Shown in pieces: positions 33,357 through 42,552 of a DNA stretch of 64,000 bases (its first letter is position 1; each line of letters begins with the position of its first letter). The stretch lies in contig NZ_CAJYHX010000008.1 of NCBI RefSeq assembly GCF_913774285.1, forward strand, positions 186,001-250,000, read 5' to 3'. This DNA comes from an uncultured Sphingomonas sp. Its GTDB lineage: Bacteria; Pseudomonadota; Alphaproteobacteria; Sphingomonadales; Sphingomonadaceae. Under the pieces are notes generated by a model. It did no database searches and was not told where the DNA came from. It was given only the letters and a program-made list of their open reading frames with translations. The position numbers and the translations under genes are program-made.

Positions 33357-34325
33357 CTATTGACCGAGTCGGCCGCCGATGGCGTTTCCGGGAGGAAGGA
33401 TGGGCATCTTCATATTGACGATGAAATAGGCGGGCGCGGAGTTGCCCTCCAGCTTCGCCGGGGCATCGACACGAATCCAGGGGATGAAGTTGGGCCCGGC
33501 GATCACCCTGTTGAAGCGGATCACGACATTCCTGGGGCCGCCGTACAGATTGATCGCATGCCACATGGTGCAGACGAAGCGGTTCCCGGTGATTTCTATG
33601 TTCTCGTAGCCGCCCACCCTGTCCTCGTCGCCGAAAAAGATCCCCTGGGGTTCGTGCCCCGGGCTGCCGGTGATCTCGTTACGGAAGATGCGGACGTTCT
33701 TGCAGCCCGACGGCTGGCGCGTTGTCCAGCACTGGATCCCGTCGGGATGGATCCCGGGGTTGGTACGAAAATCGTGGATCTTGTTCCAGGAAATCGTGAC
33801 GGTGTTGGCGCCGGGGATCTCGATTGCGTCCGAACCGATGAAGCCGATGTCGTTGTGGTCGATCGAGACGCGACGGCTGCCGACTACTGAAATGCCGGCA
33901 TTGACCTCGAGGAACCGCGAGTTCGTGACGGTAAGCCCGTCGACATTGATCGCGGAAATGCCATTAGCATCGCCCGCGACCTGCCCGTCGATCACGCCGT
34001 GCACATAGAGATTGTCGAGCTTGATGTTCGATCCGTTGTTGATCCGGATCGCCGCCTGGCCGTTGCCCTCTCCCGGCGCGGGCACATGGGAGAATTCCAG
34101 CTCCGAAAGGGTGGTGTTGCGCACGTTGTTCAAGGTGATGCGCGAGATCAGCGCGCGTCGGTTCGGGTCGGCGCTGGTGATCGTTACCTGCGCGTCATCC
34201 AGAACAACCGCACCGTAGTTCCCGCTTGCCAGCTGGATCACGTCGCCGGGCTTGGCGCGCTTTATCGCGGCAGGGAGAGCGGATGGCGTGGCAACAGCGA
34301 TGGTCGCGGCGACGGGCAGGAACAT
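33357..34325 (-). CDS. Right-handed parallel beta-helix secreted protein (polysaccharide lyase-like)
   Basis: This 322-residue protein has a short signal-like N-terminus and many repeats of beta-helix rungs such as TVTNSRFLEVNAGISVVGSRRVSIDHNDIGFIGSDAIEI. This is the fold of pectate lyases and related polysaccharide-acting proteins. I see no catalytic triad. It is flanked by the TonB receptor and tRNA-Lys. A role in polysaccharide binding or cleavage fits the nearby glycosidase island but is inference. Confidence 0.8.
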   Translation of the reverse strand: MFLPVAATIAVATPSALPAAIKRAKPGDVIQLASGNYGAVVLDDAQVTITSADPNRRALISRITLNNVRNTTLSELEFSHVPAPGEGNGQAAIRINNGSNIKLDNLYVHGVIDGQVAGDANGISAINVDGLTVTNSRFLEVNAGISVVGSRRVSIDHNDIGFIGSDAIEIPGANTVTISWNKIHDFRTNPGIHPDGIQCWTTRQPSGCKNVRIFRNEITGSPGHEPQGIFFGDEDRVGGYENIEITGNRFVCTMWHAINLYGGPRNVVIRFNRVIAGPNFIPWIRVDAPAKLEGNSAPAYFIVNMKMPILPPGNAIGGRLGQ

Positions 34326-34587
34326 GACACACTCCCTCAGGTTATGAATCGGTTATTACTGCATCGTACCTGAACAAGCCCAATACCGACGCAGCGCGCC
34401 GGCTACGATCTCGACGGCACGCGTCGCGACCGGGGCAGAATCATCGATATTCGGGCGAGGGATGCGGCATCTGGACAAGCAAGTCGCGCGCAACTCCCGC
34501 CGCGGCCGATCCTGTCGCTGCCGGCGGACCATCGCGCGGCGCCCCAATGCGCCGTTCTGCGGCATTGATAGGCTTCCCGAGAGGCGG

Positions 34588-34663
34588 TGGTGGGTCCGCC
34601 GGGATTCGAACCCGGGACCTCTCGATTAAAAGTCGCTTGCTCTACCGACTGAGCTACGGACCC
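34588..34663 (-). tRNA. tRNA-Lys (anticodon TTT), CCA encoded
   Basis: On the minus strand a 76-nt cloverleaf begins GGGTCCGTAGCTCAGTCGGT, has the anticodon loop CTTTTAA (anticodon TTT) and TTCGAAT in the T loop. It ends with an acceptor stem complementary to GGGTCCG, followed by an encoded CCA. All four arms pair. Confidence 0.97.
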
Positions 34664-34675
34664 ACATCCCGCCAC

Positions 34676-35152
34676 CTAGGCGCAGGGGCGCCGCCGGTCA
34701 ACCGCGTGGAGCAACGGAAGCGTCGTGCGCCCCGTCACCGGATCGCGCCAATGCGGGGCCACCTCCGCCAGCGGGGCCAGGACGAAGCGACGCGCACGAT
34801 ACTGGGGGTGCGGCACGGTAAGGGTGGGGCTCGCCCAGCAGCCGCCAGACCAGAGCACGATGTCCAGATCGATTACCCGCGCACCCCAGCGCTGCCCCCG
34901 CCGCCGGCCGAAGGCGCGCTCGACCGCCTTCAGCCGGCGCAGCAGCGCCTCGGGCGTTTCCTCGGTCTCGATCCACGCAACGGCGTTGGCGAAGCGCCGG
35001 ATCGAAGGCCCCAGCGGGGCCGTTTCGTGGATGCGCGAGACCGCGCATACCCCGCCGATCGCCGCCAGCGCCGACCGCACCTCCGCGCGCGGGCTGCCGT
35101 GGCGGCCGCGACGGTTAGAGCCAAGGGCGATGATGTAGCTTGTGACGGACAC
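34676..35152 (-). CDS. folK: 2-amino-4-hydroxy-6-hydroxymethyldihydropteridine diphosphokinase
   Basis: FolK adds pyrophosphate from ATP to the pterin in folate synthesis. The 158-residue protein has the HPPK signatures ALGSNRRGR, ETAPLGPSIRRFANAVAWIET and RWGARVIDLDIVLW. The GTG start at 35152 lies after a GGGG ribosome site. Upstream translation in the same frame is basic and unlike the family, so it is not used. The gene is 12 bp from tRNA-Lys and divergent from the glycosylase. Confidence 0.92.
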   Translation of the reverse strand: MSVTSYIIALGSNRRGRHGSPRAEVRSALAAIGGVCAVSRIHETAPLGPSIRRFANAVAWIETEETPEALLRRLKAVERAFGRRRGQRWGARVIDLDIVLWSGGCWASPTLTVPHPQYRARRFVLAPLAEVAPHWRDPVTGRTTLPLLHAVDRRRPCA

Positions 35153-35175
35153 GTCCCCGCGCCTATCGCCCCCTG

Positions 35176-35781
35176 ATGTCCACGCCAAGCCCCGAACCCG
35201 ATCGCGACTGCCCGCTCTGCCCCCGTCTCGTCGCGCTGCGCACGCAGCTGCGCGCCGAACAGCCCGATTGGTGGAACGCACCTGTTCCGATGCTCGGCGA
35301 CCAGCACGCGCCGATCGCGATCGTCGGCCTCGCGCCCGGACGGCTGGGGTCAAACCGCACCGGCCGCGCCTTCACCGGCGACGATTCGGGAACGATGCTC
35401 TTCGCGGTGCTGGAGAAGCTGGGGCTGGCACAAGCGGGCGAGCCGACGGGCGTGCAGATCCTCAACGCCGTGCGCTGCCTGCCGCCGGAGAACCGCCCCA
35501 CCCCGGCCGAGATCCATGCCTGCCGCCCGTTCCTCGCCGGTCAGCTGCACGCGCCGATCGTCGTGGCGCTGGGGGAGATCGCGCACCAGTCGGCGGTGAA
35601 GGCGCTGGGCGGCAAGCTGCCCAAGGCGCGCTTCGCACATGGCGCCGAGCACCGCCTGCCCAAGGGGCAGACGGTGCTCGATAGCTATCACGTGTCGCGG
35701 TACAATCAGAGCATCGGCCGGCTGACCGAGCCGATGCTGAGCGCAGTGTTCGAGCGCGCGATCGCGCTCAGAGATACTTGA
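35176..35781 (+). CDS. Uracil-DNA glycosylase, Fe-S family (type 5-like)
   Basis: This 201-residue protein removes uracil from DNA. It has Cys at CPLC near the N-terminus and a later RCLPPENRPTPAEIHAC segment that together could hold the 4Fe-4S cluster of family 4/5 enzymes. The motif GLAPGRLGSNRTGRAFTGD and the final DSYHVSRYNQS are typical of the family-5 group. Starting ATG 35176 is 23 bp from folK. Its stop overlaps the flgL stop by 14 bp; the genes converge. Confidence 0.9.
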   Translation: MSTPSPEPDRDCPLCPRLVALRTQLRAEQPDWWNAPVPMLGDQHAPIAIVGLAPGRLGSNRTGRAFTGDDSGTMLFAVLEKLGLAQAGEPTGVQILNAVRCLPPENRPTPAEIHACRPFLAGQLHAPIVVALGEIAHQSAVKALGGKLPKARFAHGAEHRLPKGQTVLDSYHVSRYNQSIGRLTEPMLSAVFERAIALRDT

Positions 35782-36673
35782 CGAGGCTCAGGCTGGAGAG
35801 CTGCGAGAATACCGAATAGCTCGCCTCGAGCACGGTCTTTTGCTGCGACAGGTCGATCGCGACCTGGCCGAGATCGGCGTCCTCATTGTCTTGGATCACC
35901 TGCTGCAGCAGCAGCGAGCGCTCTTCGCCGCGCTTGGTCAGATCGTCGATCTGACTCTGCTTGCGGCCGTTGTCGGCATTGACGGCGTTGAGCTGCTTCA
36001 GGCCGGCATCCATCTTGGTGACGACGCCCTGCAGCGCGGTCACCTGCGCGTCGGTAAGCTTGTCGCCGATCGGGCCGATCTGCGCCATCGCCCGATAGGC
36101 CTCGTACAGGCCGGAGCCGAACGAGCTCGCATTGACGCCGTACTGGACGTCGAGGCCGTCGGCGACGCGGGCGCTGGCGAGCACATTGTCGTCATGAAAG
36201 GCCTGATCTGCCGGTACCGTCGCAGCATCGGCGAGCGTCGAGACCGAGAAGGGCGCGCTGTCGGTCTGCGAACCGCCGAACAGCGGCACGCCGCCTTCGT
36301 TCGCGTTCAGCGAGGAGCGCATCTGCGAGAAGGCACTTTCCATCGCTTGCTGCAGGCCGGAAGACTGGCCGGTGCCGATGGCGCTCAGGATCTGCTGGCG
36401 CAGCGCCGTGTTGGCGGTCTGCACGCCTTCGATATGCCCCTGGTACAGCGACATGGTGGTGCCGACGCGCTTGGAGACGTTCGACTGCGCCTTCTGCTGC
36501 TCGAGCAGCGTGTGCGCCGAAAGGTTGCGCACCGCTTCGGTGCCGAGCGACGCAAAGTCGGTCGCCTTCTTGCCGGTGGACAGCTGCTTCTGCGTGATCG
36601 CGAGCTTTTCCTGCGCGCCGGAGATGGCGCTGGCCATGGTGCGCTGGAGCGGAATGGTGGCAACACGGGTCAT
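35768..36673 (-). CDS. flgL: Flagellar hook-associated protein 3
   Basis: FlgL joins the hook to the filament, together with FlgK. The 301-residue protein shows the flagellin-like N-terminus TIPLQRTMASAISGAQEKLAITQKQLSTGKK and the C-terminal LSQQKTVLEASYSVFSQLSSLSLVKYL, both coiled-coil segments that assemble with neighbours. The central domain is short. It starts 13 bp after the flgK stop, so flgK and flgL share a transcript. Confidence 0.95.
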   Translation of the reverse strand: MTRVATIPLQRTMASAISGAQEKLAITQKQLSTGKKATDFASLGTEAVRNLSAHTLLEQQKAQSNVSKRVGTTMSLYQGHIEGVQTANTALRQQILSAIGTGQSSGLQQAMESAFSQMRSSLNANEGGVPLFGGSQTDSAPFSVSTLADAATVPADQAFHDDNVLASARVADGLDVQYGVNASSFGSGLYEAYRAMAQIGPIGDKLTDAQVTALQGVVTKMDAGLKQLNAVNADNGRKQSQIDDLTKRGEERSLLLQQVIQDNEDADLGQVAIDLSQQKTVLEASYSVFSQLSSLSLVKYL

Positions 36674-36686
36674 GGGTCGGCTCCCC

Positions 36687-38792
36687 TTAACGGACCATCT
36701 GGAGAAGGGTGTCGTACATCTGCGTGGCGGTGCTCATCACCCGCGCCGACGCCGAGTAGCTGTTCTGCAGGACGACCATCTGCGAAAGCTCCTCGTCGAT
36801 GTTGACACCCGAATAGCTGTCGCGGCGGTTGACCGCGTCAGACTTGCGCGCGTTGGCATCGTCGAAGCGGTTCTGCGCCTGGCTGGCCTCCAAGCCCGCG
36901 CGGCCGAGCAGCTGGGTCGAGAAGCGGCCGACGGTGACGACGCCGTCCTTGCCGAGGTCGAGCGTGCTCGCCAGCTTATCGGCAAAGGCGGTGGCGCCAC
37001 GGGTATCGCCGGCGCCCATCGCCTTGGCGCCTACCGCGACGCTGGTGTCGATCCGCACCAGCGGCAGCTTCGTTGGATTGTTGGCGATGTCGTTGCGGAC
37101 CTTGGCGACGTCCAGCCCGCTGTTGATGCCGCTCAGGCCCGACAGCGACGAGAAGCTCCGGCCGCTGCCGAAGCGGTCGGTGGAATCCGATGCCATCGTC
37201 AGCGTAGCGCCGGACAGGCCGCTTGCCGGATCGAAGCGGACGCGACCGCGGCTGTCGAGCGAGAAGGAACCGAACTTGCCAAGATCGCTGCCGTTGAGTT
37301 CGGTGACGATATCGCCCATCGTGCCGCCGGTGGTCGGCTGCAGCGTATAGCTGGTCAGCGCCAGGCCGGAGGAGTCGCGCAGGATCACCTGCGCGGTCTG
37401 GCCGGTCGTGAAGCCGTGCGGATCCGACGCATTGAAGCCGGTCGGCACCAGCGTGCTGCTGCCGCTCTGGATGAGGTCGTTCATGCCGAAATATTGCGAC
37501 ACGCCGACTCCTGCGCGGCTGCTCGGCGCGGTCGAGGACTGCGAGATAGCCACGCCATTGCCGGCGCCCGCGGCGTTCAGGCTCAGCACGCCGTTGGTAA
37601 AGCTGGCGGTCGCCGCGCCGCCCAAGCCGGCGTTGATCGCGTTGACCATGTCGTTCACGGTGGCGCCGGGCCCGAGCGCGTCGAAATCGATTTCGGTCTT
37701 GGCGACGAGCGTGCCGGAGGCGCTGGCCACCGCGAAGGTCGCCTTGCCGGTGAAGCCCAGCCGATCGGTGCCGACCAGACCGCTCTGCCGCCCGGTGAGG
37801 CTGGCCGGCGGCGGCACCGTGGTGCCTTCGTTGGAAACCGCATTGAGCGCTTCGGACAGGCCGCTGAACGTGACGCCGAGCTGCTCCGAGAAGGAGGGCA
37901 GCGCGCGATCGCGCAGGTCGAGCAGGCCGCCGAGCTTGCCGCCCACCGCCGCCGAATCCAGCTTCTCGCCGGTCAGCGCGCCCATGTTCCCGTTCTTGTC
38001 GGAGAAGCGGATCGAGATGTCCGGATAGGTCGCCTGGGCGCTGCCGGTGCCGCTGTTCTTGTTCGGATAGTCGAGCTGGCGGAGCCGCGAGTCGAGCAGC
38101 ATCTGGCCGGAGGTCGTCTCGATGATCACCCGGCCGTCCGGCTGGTCGCGGACGTTGACCGAGAGCATGCCGCTCAGTTCTTCGATCGCGCTCATTCGCT
38201 GATCGGCGGCGCCGCTGGCGTTGCGGCCTAGGCCCGTCGCTTGGGAGACGGTGCCGTTCAGGTCGTAGATGCGCTGGAGCAGCGTGTTGATCTTGTCGAC
38301 CGAATAGCCGACCTCGGACTCCACGTCGCCGCGCAGCCCTTCGACGTCCTTGGTGATCTGCTGCATCGACGACAGCGTGTCGGAGACGTTGCCGATGAAC
38401 ACGGCACTGGTCTGTGCCGAGGACTGCGAGCCTGTCATGGAGATCGCCGAGGCGTTGATCGCATCGAGGCGCGCCGGCAGGCCCGACTTGGCGCCGGGCT
38501 CGCCGAGCAGCGACTGAAGCCGATCGAGGTAACTCGACGTCACCTCGGCCTTCCCATAATCGCCCGCCCGGCGGTAGACGGTCGCTTCCAGGAAGCGATC
38601 CGCCACGCGCTCGAATTCGCCGACGGTGACGCCGGTGACGGTGCCGCCCAGCACCGAGGTCGACAGATTGACCTTCTCGCGGGCATATCCGGTGACGCCG
38701 ACATTGGCGATGTTGTTCGATACCGCCTTCAACCCGGCCTGGGCAGCTGCCAGGCCGGAAGCGGCGGTTCCTAGGATATCGTTCAGCGCCAT
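36687..38792 (-). CDS. flgK: Flagellar hook-associated protein 1
   Basis: FlgK is the hook-filament junction protein. The 701-residue protein has the N-terminal MALNDILGTAASGLAAAQAGLKAVSNNIANVGVTGYAREKVN and the C-terminal SGVNIDEELSQMVVLQNSYSASARVMSTATQMYDTLLQMVR, both diagnostic of FlgK. It is longer than the E. coli protein because of a large central domain. It lies between flgE and flgL, order flgE-flgK-flgL. Confidence 0.97.
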   Translation of the reverse strand: MALNDILGTAASGLAAAQAGLKAVSNNIANVGVTGYAREKVNLSTSVLGGTVTGVTVGEFERVADRFLEATVYRRAGDYGKAEVTSSYLDRLQSLLGEPGAKSGLPARLDAINASAISMTGSQSSAQTSAVFIGNVSDTLSSMQQITKDVEGLRGDVESEVGYSVDKINTLLQRIYDLNGTVSQATGLGRNASGAADQRMSAIEELSGMLSVNVRDQPDGRVIIETTSGQMLLDSRLRQLDYPNKNSGTGSAQATYPDISIRFSDKNGNMGALTGEKLDSAAVGGKLGGLLDLRDRALPSFSEQLGVTFSGLSEALNAVSNEGTTVPPPASLTGRQSGLVGTDRLGFTGKATFAVASASGTLVAKTEIDFDALGPGATVNDMVNAINAGLGGAATASFTNGVLSLNAAGAGNGVAISQSSTAPSSRAGVGVSQYFGMNDLIQSGSSTLVPTGFNASDPHGFTTGQTAQVILRDSSGLALTSYTLQPTTGGTMGDIVTELNGSDLGKFGSFSLDSRGRVRFDPASGLSGATLTMASDSTDRFGSGRSFSSLSGLSGINSGLDVAKVRNDIANNPTKLPLVRIDTSVAVGAKAMGAGDTRGATAFADKLASTLDLGKDGVVTVGRFSTQLLGRAGLEASQAQNRFDDANARKSDAVNRRDSYSGVNIDEELSQMVVLQNSYSASARVMSTATQMYDTLLQMVR

Positions 38793-38820
38793 GTCGTGCG
38801 TCCCCCGGCCTCAGTCGTCG

Positions 38821-40134
38821 TCAGCGCTTCAGGTCGCTGACTTCGCGCAGCATGTCGTCGACGGTCGTGATGATCTTCGACGATGCGCTGTAGGCGCGCT
38901 GGAAGCGGATCATGTTGGTGAACTCGCCCGCCAGATCGACCGTGGAGGCCTCCAGCGTGTTCGACGAAATCTTGCCCGCGCCGAGCTGGCCCGGCGGGTT
39001 CATCGTCATCGAGCCCGAGGCGCGCGTCGACGAATAGGCATTGCCGGACAGGCGGGTGAGGCCGTTCGGGTTCGGGAAGGTGGCGATCGGCAGCTGGAAC
39101 ACCTGACGGCTCGAGCCGTCGTCGAAGATCGCGCTGACGATGCCTTCCTTCGAGACTTCGGTCGCCGCGATATTGCCGAGCACGCCGCCATTGGTGCCGC
39201 CCGAGACCAGCGACGAAGGCTGGCCGAACTGGGTAAGGCCGTTGGTCGCGCCGTTCTTGCCGAGGTCCAGGTTAATCGGAACCGAGCTGGCGCCGTTGGT
39301 GTAGTTGACGGTCAGCGGGTCGAACAGGCCGGCGGTCGACGCCGTCGTGTTCAGGCTGCCGTCGCCATTGAACGCCACGGTGCCGCTGCGCACCAGGCCG
39401 CCGACGGCCGGAGCACCGACGGCGCTCGCCGGGTTCATGTACGTTTCCATCGCCCACTGGTTGGAACCAGTCTTGAGGAACGACATCTTCAGCTCGTGGC
39501 TGCCGCCCTGCGAGTCATAGACCGTGAAGGAGCGGGTGAAGTTCGGCGTGACCGCACCGCTCGCGAGCGATCCGGTGGTGTAGGCGGGCGTTCCGGAATA
39601 GACGGCTGCGTCCGACTGCAGGTTGATGTGCGCCTGCAGCTTGTTGGTCGGCGCCGCGGTGCCGACCAGATCGGTCAGACGCACCGGCGTCAGCGTGTCG
39701 AGATTGCCGGTGTTGGTGTAGCCGCCGCTGGCGTCCAGGCGCCAGCCATAGAGATACAGACCGGAAGAATTGCGCAGATAGCCTTCTTCGTCCGGCTTGA
39801 ACGAACCCGCGCGGGTATAGGCGACCGGGTCGCTTTCGTTCAGGCCGTTGCGGGTGATGAAGAACCCGCCGCCGTCGATTGCGAGATCGGTGCTGCTGCC
39901 CGAAGCCTGGAGCAGGCCCTGCTTGGAAACCTGTGCGAGCGGCGCGGCCGCGACACCACCTGCCGAGTAGCTCGCCGAAGTGCGACCATCGGTCACCAAC
40001 GTGCGGAACTGGGCTTCGACGCCCTTATAGGCGACGGTGTTGATGTTGGTGATGTTGTCGGCGACGGTGGCCATGGCACTCGACTGCGCGCTCAGCCCGG
40101 AAACGCCAGCGTAAAGAGCGGAATAGAGGCTCAA
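38821..40134 (-). CDS. flgE: Flagellar hook protein
   Basis: FlgE polymerises into the hook. The 437-residue protein begins SLYSALYAGVSGLSAQSSAMATVADNITNINTVAYKGVEAQF and ends with the conserved FQRAYSASSKIITTVDDMLREVSDLKR. The start is TTG at 40134, eight bases from GAGGAG; TTG at 40140 is too close to that site. The upstream part of the longer open frame covers intergenic DNA and flbT/fliI and is a shadow. Confidence 0.95.
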   Translation of the reverse strand: MSLYSALYAGVSGLSAQSSAMATVADNITNINTVAYKGVEAQFRTLVTDGRTSASYSAGGVAAAPLAQVSKQGLLQASGSSTDLAIDGGGFFITRNGLNESDPVAYTRAGSFKPDEEGYLRNSSGLYLYGWRLDASGGYTNTGNLDTLTPVRLTDLVGTAAPTNKLQAHINLQSDAAVYSGTPAYTTGSLASGAVTPNFTRSFTVYDSQGGSHELKMSFLKTGSNQWAMETYMNPASAVGAPAVGGLVRSGTVAFNGDGSLNTTASTAGLFDPLTVNYTNGASSVPINLDLGKNGATNGLTQFGQPSSLVSGGTNGGVLGNIAATEVSKEGIVSAIFDDGSSRQVFQLPIATFPNPNGLTRLSGNAYSSTRASGSMTMNPPGQLGAGKISSNTLEASTVDLAGEFTNMIRFQRAYSASSKIITTVDDMLREVSDLKR

Positions 40135-40226
40135 GTTCAAAACTCCTCGAGATGCCCGCGCGATCCCCACGCCGGCGACATCCTCATTGTAGAGGGGTAA
40201 GCACTTGGCCCAAATCGGAGGGGCGA

Positions 40227-40265
40227 TTTTTGCCGCATTCGTGAACGGGGCGGCAAAATTTGCCG
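40227..40265. promoter_or_regulatory. Nested inverted repeats between flgE and flbT
   Basis: TTTTTGCCGC at about 40227-40236 is inverted by GCGGCAAAA at 40250-40258. The second half extends into a 15-bp palindrome CGGCAAAATTTGCCG (40251-40265). This 198-bp region must carry promoters for both flgE-flgK-flgL and flbT-fliI. The palindromes may be an operator for a flagellar regulator; no consensus match is claimed. Confidence 0.5.
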
Positions 40266-40332
40266 GGTGTTTGCCCCTGCGCAAGCAAAACCTCGCTATA
40301 AGTTTAGGAACGCTTATTGAAAGGCCAGTTCC

Positions 40333-40737
40333 ATGCTTCGCATTACGCTCCGGGACGGTGAAAAGGCGATCGTCAACGGTGCGGTGCTGCGCGCTGTCGG
40401 CCGGACCCAGATCGCCGTCGAGAATATGGTATCGATCCTGCGCGGCCGCGAAGTGATGCGGCCCGAAGAGGCGACCACGCCTGCCCGCCAGCTCTATTTC
40501 GCAACGATGCTGGCCTATATCGATCCCGCAGGCCGCGACGCGCACCATGATGCCGTGGTCCAGCTGCTCAGCCTGCTGATCGCCAGCCTCGGCACCGCCG
40601 AGGCGCGCGAGCGCTGCATCCTTTTCGCCAACGATCTCGCCCAGGCGGAATATTACAAGGCACTCTCGGTCGCCCGCGAGCTGATCGCCATGGAAGACGC
40701 CGCCGCGGCCGAAACCGCCACGACGCAGGCCGCCTGA
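40333..40737 (+). CDS. flbT: Flagellar biosynthesis repressor FlbT
   Basis: FlbT post-transcriptionally controls flagellin mRNA in alphaproteobacteria. The 134-residue protein begins MLRITLRDGEKAIVNGAVLRAV and contains QLYFATMLAYIDPAGRDAHHDAVVQLLS, both family-like. Its usual partner flaF is not next to it in this window. It is 13 bp before fliI and probably the first gene of flbT-fliI-fliJ. Confidence 0.93.
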   Translation: MLRITLRDGEKAIVNGAVLRAVGRTQIAVENMVSILRGREVMRPEEATTPARQLYFATMLAYIDPAGRDAHHDAVVQLLSLLIASLGTAEARERCILFANDLAQAEYYKALSVARELIAMEDAAAAETATTQAA

Positions 40738-40750
40738 GGGAGTCCGCGCG

Positions 40751-42124
40751 ATGCAGACGCTCGCCAGTGCCGCCCGCGCCATCAAGGAGATGGTCCCCGA
40801 CCGTCGCTTCGGGCGCGTGGTGGCGGTGCGCGGCGCGCTCATCGAAGTGGAAGGCCTGACCGGCGTCGCCCAGATCGGCAGCCGCGTCGAGATCCAGTCC
40901 CCCACCGGCAAGGTGGAAGCCGAAGTCACCGCACTCGATCGCGGCGTGGCGCTGTGCCTGCCCTTCGTCGACCCGCAGGGCGTCGGCCTGGGCGCGATCG
41001 CCGAGCTCGGCGCCGGCCAGTTCACCGTCCGCCCCTCCAAGGCCTGGCTCGGCCGCATGATCAACGGCCTGGGACGCCCGGTCGACGGGCTCGGCCCGCT
41101 GGTCAACGGCGCCGATCCGCAGCCGATCAAGGCCTCCCCGCCCGCCGCCGCCGGCCGCTCGCGCGTTGCCGAGCGGATCGAGACCGGGGTGCGCTGCCTC
41201 GATACCTTCGTGCCGCTCTGCCGCGGCCAGCGTCTCGGCCTGTTCGCCGGCTCGGGCGTCGGCAAGTCGGTCCTTCTCTCGATGCTCGCGCGCTGGACGC
41301 AGTGCGACGTCGCGGTGATCGGGCTGATCGGCGAACGCGGCCGCGAAGTGCAGGAATTCATCGAGGACGATCTGGGACCCGAGGGCATGGCCCGCTCGGT
41401 CGTCGTCGTCGCCACCTCGGATGAGCCGGCGCTGATGCGCCGTCAGGCCGCGTGGACCACCCTCGCCGTCGCGGAGCATTTCCGCGACCAGGGCCTCAAC
41501 GTGCTGTGCCTGATGGACTCGGTCACCCGCTTCGCGATGGCGCAGCGCGAGATCGGCCTCGCCTCGGGCGAGCCGCCGGCGACCAAGGGCTATACCCCCA
41601 CCGTCTTCGCCGAGCTGCCGCGGCTGCTCGAGCGCGCCGGCCCGGGCGCGCCTGGCCAGGGCATGATCACCGGCCTGTTCACCGTCCTCGTCGATGGCGA
41701 CGACCATAACGAGCCGGTCGCCGATGCGGTGCGCGGCATCCTCGACGGCCACGTCGTGATGCGCCGCGCGATCGCCGAGCGCGGCCGCTATCCGGCGATC
41801 GACATCCTCAAGTCGGTATCGCGTACCCTGCCCCATTGCCTCGAGCACGAGCAGAACGAGGTCCGCCTCGCCGCGCGCAAGCTGCTGTCGACCTATGCCG
41901 ATATGGAAGAGATGGTGCGGCTAGGCGCGTACAAGGCGGGGTCCTCCCCCGATGTCGACCGCGCCGTGGCGCTGGCGCCCCGTATCGAGGCGCTGCTCAA
42001 CCAGGGCAAGAACGACCAGGGCCATGCCGAAGCGGCGTTCGCCGAGCTGGCCGCGATCCTTTCCGGCGAGGCCGCGGGCGATCCCGACCATGGCCACGGC
42101 CATGACGTGGGTCTCGCCGCATGA
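40751..42124 (+). CDS. fliI: Flagellar protein export ATPase
   Basis: FliI powers type III secretion of flagellar subunits. The 457-residue protein has the Walker A GSGVGKS at 167-173, the GERGREV motif and the flagellar/type III ATPase signature ...KGYTPTVFAELPRLLERAG. The ATG at 40751 has GGAG eight bases upstream. The stop overlaps fliJ as ATGA. Together with fliJ it forms the export gate's cytoplasmic module. Confidence 0.97.
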   Translation: MQTLASAARAIKEMVPDRRFGRVVAVRGALIEVEGLTGVAQIGSRVEIQSPTGKVEAEVTALDRGVALCLPFVDPQGVGLGAIAELGAGQFTVRPSKAWLGRMINGLGRPVDGLGPLVNGADPQPIKASPPAAAGRSRVAERIETGVRCLDTFVPLCRGQRLGLFAGSGVGKSVLLSMLARWTQCDVAVIGLIGERGREVQEFIEDDLGPEGMARSVVVVATSDEPALMRRQAAWTTLAVAEHFRDQGLNVLCLMDSVTRFAMAQREIGLASGEPPATKGYTPTVFAELPRLLERAGPGAPGQGMITGLFTVLVDGDDHNEPVADAVRGILDGHVVMRRAIAERGRYPAIDILKSVSRTLPHCLEHEQNEVRLAARKLLSTYADMEEMVRLGAYKAGSSPDVDRAVALAPRIEALLNQGKNDQGHAEAAFAELAAILSGEAAGDPDHGHGHDVGLAA

Positions 42125-42552
42125 AGACGCCGTTGGATACCGCGCTGCGCATGCAGCAGCGCACCGTCGATGACCTCAAGGTCAAGATCGGCGCCGCGAT
42201 CGAACGCATCACCGAGCTGGAACAGCAGGGCCGCGACCTCGTGGTACGCATCCGCGAGGAGCGTGTGCTGGCGCACGCCCTGCCCTTCGCATCGGACGCG
42301 TGGCTCGCCACCGCCAAGCACGCCCAGGCGCGCATCGCCGAGGAAGTCGCGGCCGAACAGGCACGCCTGCTCAACCTGCGCGAACTGGCACGCGAAGCCT
42401 ATGGCACCTTCCGCGCGATCGAAAGCGCCGCCGAGCGTTTCCGCGCCGATGCCGAACGCGAAGCCGAAGCCGCCGAACAGGCGGCGATCGATGACATTGC
42501 AGCGGCGCGCTTCCTGCGCGAGCGCAAGCGGATGCTGGTGAAGGCCGCATGA
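42121..42552 (+). CDS. fliJ: Flagellar export chaperone FliJ-like coiled coil
   Basis: This 143-residue protein is a nearly continuous alpha-helical coiled coil (DDLKVKIGAAIERITELEQQGRDLVVRIREERVLAHAL and later AIESAAERFRADAEREAEAAEQAAIDDI), the FliJ pattern. FliJ binds the FliI hexamer and export chaperones. Sequence identity in this family is always low; the placement between fliI and the transglycosylase with ATGA overlaps at both ends makes the call firm. Confidence 0.85.
   Translation: MKTPLDTALRMQQRTVDDLKVKIGAAIERITELEQQGRDLVVRIREERVLAHALPFASDAWLATAKHAQARIAEEVAAEQARLLNLRELAREAYGTFRAIESAAERFRADAEREAEAAEQAAIDDIAAARFLRERKRMLVKAA

Noticed and set aside
38821..41415. 864-codon frame that includes flgE
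   Set aside because: Only the part after TTG 40134 is FlgE; the upstream part crosses flbT and fliI on the opposite strand.
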